DNA of 9,436 nt, from NCBI GenBank assembly GCA_009773975.1, contig VSMX01000088.1:1-9436 (forward strand). Direction: 5' to 3'. The notes beneath the pieces were generated by a model. It saw only the letters and a program-made list of their open reading frames with translations, was not told the DNA's origin and made no database searches. Of the stretch, positions 7,722 through 9,436 are shown in pieces (the first letter of the stretch is position 1; every line of letters starts with the position of its first letter). Both the position numbers and the translations under genes were made by a program. Source of the DNA: Desulfovibrio sp. (GTDB lineage Bacteria; Desulfobacterota; Desulfovibrionia; Desulfovibrionales; Desulfovibrionaceae).

Positions 7722-8659
7722 TGTTCAGGCCCCAATTTTTCTATCGCCCTTAATTTCGCACTGCTTGCTCTTGCATTGCTCATCAATTCGTCCGGACTGG
7801 CTTCAACAGGTTTTTTATAAATAATTCTGACTCCAGGTTTATGGTTGCATGTGCATATCGGTGCTGAAGCAGGACAAATACAGGATTGCGCCCAACGCCT
7901 CATCGCATGTTTTACCATTCTGTCTTCCAGTGAATGGAAAGTTATTATGGCAAGCCGGCCCCCCTGGTTAAGCCAATCGACAATTTTGCCGAGAAAAAGT
8001 TCCAACTCTTTCAATTCTTCGTTCACCGCCATCCTGATTGCCTGAAAAGTCCGTGTGGCAGGATGGCGCCTGGATTTTCGCCTCCATGAAGCAGGATAGG
8101 CCCTCGCCACTATTTCAGCCAGTTGCAAGGTTCCATTAATTGGTGATTTTTGCCGGCAGGAAACAATTTCCCTGGCTATCCTGCCTGCCATGGGTTCTTC
8201 GCCAAGAATTGAAATGCAGGATTTTAATTCATCATAACTGGATCTGTTTACAAAATGCCAGGCAGATTTATGCTGCCTTTCGGGAGCCATCCGCATATCC
8301 AATGGTCCGTCATTTCTAAAACTGAACCCTCTTTGCGCTGTATCAAGCTGATAAGAAGAAACCCCAAGATCAAGGAACGCTCCGTCAACCTTTGCCCAAC
8401 CAAGCTGTTGCAGGGCTTCTTCAAATTGGCTGTATTCCATATTGAAGAAACTAACTCTTTCCCCATATTGGGCAAGATTGTTTTTTGCAAATTCAAGAGC
8501 AAAAGAATCCCTGTCCAACGCGCAAAGCTTGCTGTCCGGGGCAGCATCCAAAATGGCTTTTGCATGGCCGCCCATCCCCACGGTTCCATCAAGATAAAGG
8601 CCATTTTCCCGGGGATGCAAAGCTGCAAGAACTTCTTTAGTCAATACAGGTATATGCAT
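7718..8659 (-). CDS. rsmH: 16S rRNA (cytosine(1402)-N(4))-methyltransferase RsmH (MraW)
   Basis: SAM-dependent methyltransferase that N4-methylates C1402 of 16S rRNA in the ribosomal P site. From the ATG at 8657-8659 the product is 313 residues, the same length as E. coli RsmH, and begins MHIPVLTKEVL like the family. GGAA lies 9 nt upstream. In-frame alternatives are ATG at 8690-8692 (324 residues, but with AGG directly against the start) and TTG at 8719. Seen: SAM motif LDGTVGMGGHAKAIL (23-37) with ALDRD (47-51); VDGAFLDLGVSSYQLD (91-106); RGFSFRNDGPLDMRM (110-124); TFQAIRMAVNEEL (204-216); GGRLAIITFHSLEDRMVK (233-250). The C-terminus has a C-x-C-x6-C-x-C cluster (C260, C262, C269, C271), seen in many non-enteric RsmH proteins and possibly metal-binding. 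Its stop overlaps ftsL by 4 nt. Confidence 0.96.
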   Translation of the reverse strand: MHIPVLTKEVLAALHPRENGLYLDGTVGMGGHAKAILDAAPDSKLCALDRDSFALEFAKNNLAQYGERVSFFNMEYSQFEEALQQLGWAKVDGAFLDLGVSSYQLDTAQRGFSFRNDGPLDMRMAPERQHKSAWHFVNRSSYDELKSCISILGEEPMAGRIAREIVSCRQKSPINGTLQLAEIVARAYPASWRRKSRRHPATRTFQAIRMAVNEELKELELFLGKIVDWLNQGGRLAIITFHSLEDRMVKHAMRRWAQSCICPASAPICTCNHKPGVRIIYKKPVEASPDELMSNARASSAKLRAIEKLGPEQ

Positions 8660-8694
8660 TGTTTCAAATTCCGGACTTTTCTTTGCTGGCATCC

Positions 8695-9144
8695 TTATAA
8701 AGATAATTGTATTCCGCAAGCCAAAAGTTCTTCAGATACATCTTCCATGGGAAGAGCATCGAATCGCGCCTGATCCCAAATTTCAAATTTATCCAGCAAC
8801 CCAACCAACACTATTTGCCTGCTTATGCCCGCTTCACGCATCAAGGATTGGGAAATGCGTATTCGGCCTTGTGAATCGGGAAAAAATTCTTGAGCCAGTC
8901 CAATAATCTTGGACTTGAAATGTGAAAGTCTTTGGGAAGGAAAATTGAGGCTGCATAGGCGGTCCGCAACCAAATTCCAGCTTTCAGTTCTATAAGCCGC
9001 TATGCGCCCATAAAATGCGGTCATCCAGAAAGATACGCCATTATCCCTCTTCCAGCCAAGCGCTTCCAGAAATCCCGGGGGCAGCAAGAGACGCCCCTTG
9101 GTGTCAAGATTGCGATAATGGCTTCCTATGAAATTCCCGGACAT
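8695..9144 (-). CDS. mraZ: Transcriptional regulator MraZ
   Basis: First gene of the cluster. MraZ forms ring-shaped oligomers with AbrB-like DNA-binding folds and controls its own dcw promoter; in E. coli it represses. The 149-residue product is close to the E. coli length (152) and shows the two expected SpoVT-AbrB half-domains: one around NLDTKGRLLLPPGFLEAL (12-29) and one around FFPDSQGRIRISQSLMREAGI (87-107), followed by IVLVGLLDKFEIWD (111-124). Both conserved D-x-x/G-R DNA-contact loops are present (DTKGR, DSQGR). The ATG is preceded by only a weak ribosome site (GTGG). That stretch is shared with a TGGTAA half-site, so bound MraZ might also interfere near the start. The promoter and repeat array just upstream fit autoregulation. 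The stop is 35 nt before the chosen rsmH start. Confidence 0.96.
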   Translation of the reverse strand: MSGNFIGSHYRNLDTKGRLLLPPGFLEALGWKRDNGVSFWMTAFYGRIAAYRTESWNLVADRLCSLNFPSQRLSHFKSKIIGLAQEFFPDSQGRIRISQSLMREAGISRQIVLVGLLDKFEIWDQARFDALPMEDVSEELLACGIQLSL

Positions 9145-9147
9145 AAA

Positions 9148-9153
9148 TTACCA
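9148..9153 (-). promoter_or_regulatory. Extra TGGTAA half-site beside the mraZ start
   Basis: An exact copy of the TGGTAA element from the upstream MraZ-box array, 21 nt (about two helical turns) downstream of the third repeat and ending 4 nt before the mraZ ATG. It overlaps the place where a ribosome site would be. Binding by MraZ is inference; a 6-bp match could be chance. Confidence 0.35.
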
Positions 9154-9168
9154 CAGCATTGACTGCAT

Positions 9169-9194
9169 TTACCACTTTTTTCCACTTATGCCCA
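9169..9194 (-). promoter_or_regulatory. MraZ-box operator: three direct repeats at 10-bp period
   Basis: On the minus strand, TGGGCA (9189-9194), TGGAAA (9179-9184) and TGGTAA (9169-9174) follow each other at exactly 10-bp steps. Known MraZ operators are direct TGGGN-type repeats separated by about 10 bp, so that one face of the helix meets successive MraZ subunits. The second and third copies depart from the GGG core of the E. coli type. The array overlaps the -10 element and the expected transcription start of the mraZ promoter, the position for a repressor. Confidence 0.82.
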
Positions 9195-9214
9195 ATGGGA
9201 GGGGCTGGTGTCAA
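9185..9214 (-). promoter_or_regulatory. Sigma-70-type promoter of the mraZ (dcw) operon
   Basis: A perfect -35 hexamer TTGACA (9209-9214) is followed after 18 nt by CATAAG (9185-9190), which matches TATAAT at four of six positions. Transcription would begin near 9178, leaving a leader of roughly 35 nt before the mraZ ATG. The first MraZ repeat overlaps the -10 element and the second lies at the predicted start, consistent with MraZ blocking polymerase. The start point is predicted, not measured. Confidence 0.7.
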
Positions 9215-9292
9215 GGAAAGCGCAGGACTACAAAAAGCGCATCTATCAAGGACAGGGGCTTTTAATTAATTGTAATAATTGAATAATAATTT
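9215..9292. other. Intergenic stretch between the Cys-rich ORF and the mraZ promoter
   Basis: Holds an AT-rich block (about 9261-9292) just after the stop of the upstream ORF, and an 8-bp direct repeat, TGCGCTTT on the minus strand, at 9234-9241 and 9217-9224 (17 nt apart), immediately upstream of the -35 element. I see no GC-rich hairpin with a T-run, so there is no convincing intrinsic terminator for the upstream ORF; readthrough into the dcw cluster cannot be excluded. No gene is supported here. Confidence 0.5.
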
Positions 9293-9436
9293 TTATTTTT
9301 TACCTGGAAACAGGCATTTGCCCAATATTTCACAAGACCTGCAGTTGGAGGATTTCTTCAGCCGTCTGGTAGCAAAAAAGTTCAGGCTTTTGCGTCTTGC
9401 TCCGCACCTATAGCAGTATCCGCATGAGAATCTCTC
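9293..9436 (-). CDS. Unrecognised cysteine-rich protein, C-terminal part only (runs off the window)
   Basis: An open minus-strand frame enters from the right edge and stops at TAA (9293-9295), giving the last 47 residues. It contains six cysteines in two groups, C-x2-C-x2-C within SCGYCYRCGARR and C-x2-C-x5-C within NCRSCEILGKC, and is rich in Arg and Lys, ending LFPGKK. This spacing suggests a zinc-ribbon-like or metal-binding tail, but I do not recognise the family and give no function. Support for coding: the frame is open to the edge and has a regular Cys pattern; the other minus frame with an ATG here stops after five codons, and the plus-strand frame open across the same stretch has no start codon. 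Whether it belongs to the dcw transcript is unclear, since it ends about 150 nt before mraZ with its own promoter in between. Confidence 0.45.
   Translation of the reverse strand, partial: ERFSCGYCYRCGARRKSLNFFATRRLKKSSNCRSCEILGKCLFPGKK

Noticed and set aside
8255..8773. A 172-codon plus-strand open frame opposite rsmH and the end of mraZ
   Set aside because: It is the longest antisense frame, but the opposite strand is clearly RsmH with every motif intact; the product looks like random composition.
9191..9205. CCCAATGGG inverted repeat in the -35/-10 spacer, considered as a hairpin or operator
   Set aside because: The arms are only three to four bases, no T-run follows, and the right part is explained by the first MraZ repeat.
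9220..9241. GCGC...GCGC pair considered as a terminator stem for the upstream ORF
   Set aside because: A four-base stem with a 13-nt loop and no T-run after it; better described as part of a direct repeat.
9302..9427. Plus-strand open frame opposite the Cys-rich ORF
   Set aside because: It has no start codon in the window and is bounded by an in-frame stop at 9287-9289 on the left; the minus frame with patterned cysteines is the better candidate.
1..9436. A hidden novel system (defence, mobile or toxin-antitoxin genes) within the cluster
   Set aside because: Every stretch over 150 nt is covered by a recognised dcw gene, apart from the partial Cys-rich ORF at the edge; no transposase, integrase, small paired ORFs or repeat arrays are present.

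Overview
The window carries the 5' half of a division and cell wall (dcw) cluster, read entirely on the minus strand from right to left. The order is a cysteine-rich ORF tail (entering from the right edge), the mraZ promoter with its MraZ-box repeats, then mraZ, rsmH (mraW), ftsL, ftsI (PASTA-tailed), murE, murF, mraY and murD. The left edge is a short AT-rich gap in front of whatever follows; ftsW would be expected. I recognise eight complete genes and one partial, unrecognised ORF. No rRNA, tRNA, CRISPR array, insertion sequence or phage gene is visible, and every plus-strand ORF is a shadow of these genes.

The organism is a Gram-negative-type bacterium, most likely a Desulfovibrionales relative (Desulfobacterota, the former Deltaproteobacteria). 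This rests on the gene order mraZ-rsmH-ftsL-ftsI-murE-murF-mraY-murD and on an FtsI that carries a C-terminal PASTA domain and, from memory, has family-like stretches such as WAQYPFFNPN and LRYSSNIGMAK. MurE has the DNPR signature of a meso-diaminopimelate-adding enzyme. Base composition leans AT-rich by eye. The lineage call is inference, since no search was run.

Layout from right to left: 9293-9436 is the C-terminal end of a Cys-rich ORF; 9145-9292 is the control region (consensus -35 TTGACA, a -10-like CATAAG, and TGG-core repeats at exact 10-bp spacing); 8695-9144 mraZ; 7718-8659 rsmH; 7416-7721 ftsL; 5295-7412 ftsI; 3846-5291 murE; 2428-3849 murF; 1362-2438 mraY; 45-1352 murD; 1-44 AT-rich spacer. 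Genes are packed with 4-11 nt overlaps or gaps of 3-9 nt (35 nt between mraZ and rsmH with the start chosen here), so one long transcript is expected.

Together the genes control the cluster (MraZ), modify the ribosome (RsmH), build septal peptidoglycan (FtsL scaffold, FtsI transpeptidase), and make the cytoplasmic precursor: MurD adds D-Glu, MurE adds meso-DAP, MurF adds D-Ala-D-Ala, and MraY moves the finished phospho-MurNAc-pentapeptide onto undecaprenyl phosphate. All catalytic motifs I looked for are intact. This is mostly an ordinary, conserved region and I do not see a new biological system. The points most worth a second look are the MraZ operator architecture with an extra half-site at the mraZ start, the Cys-rich ORF upstream, and the AT-only inverted repeat closing murD.
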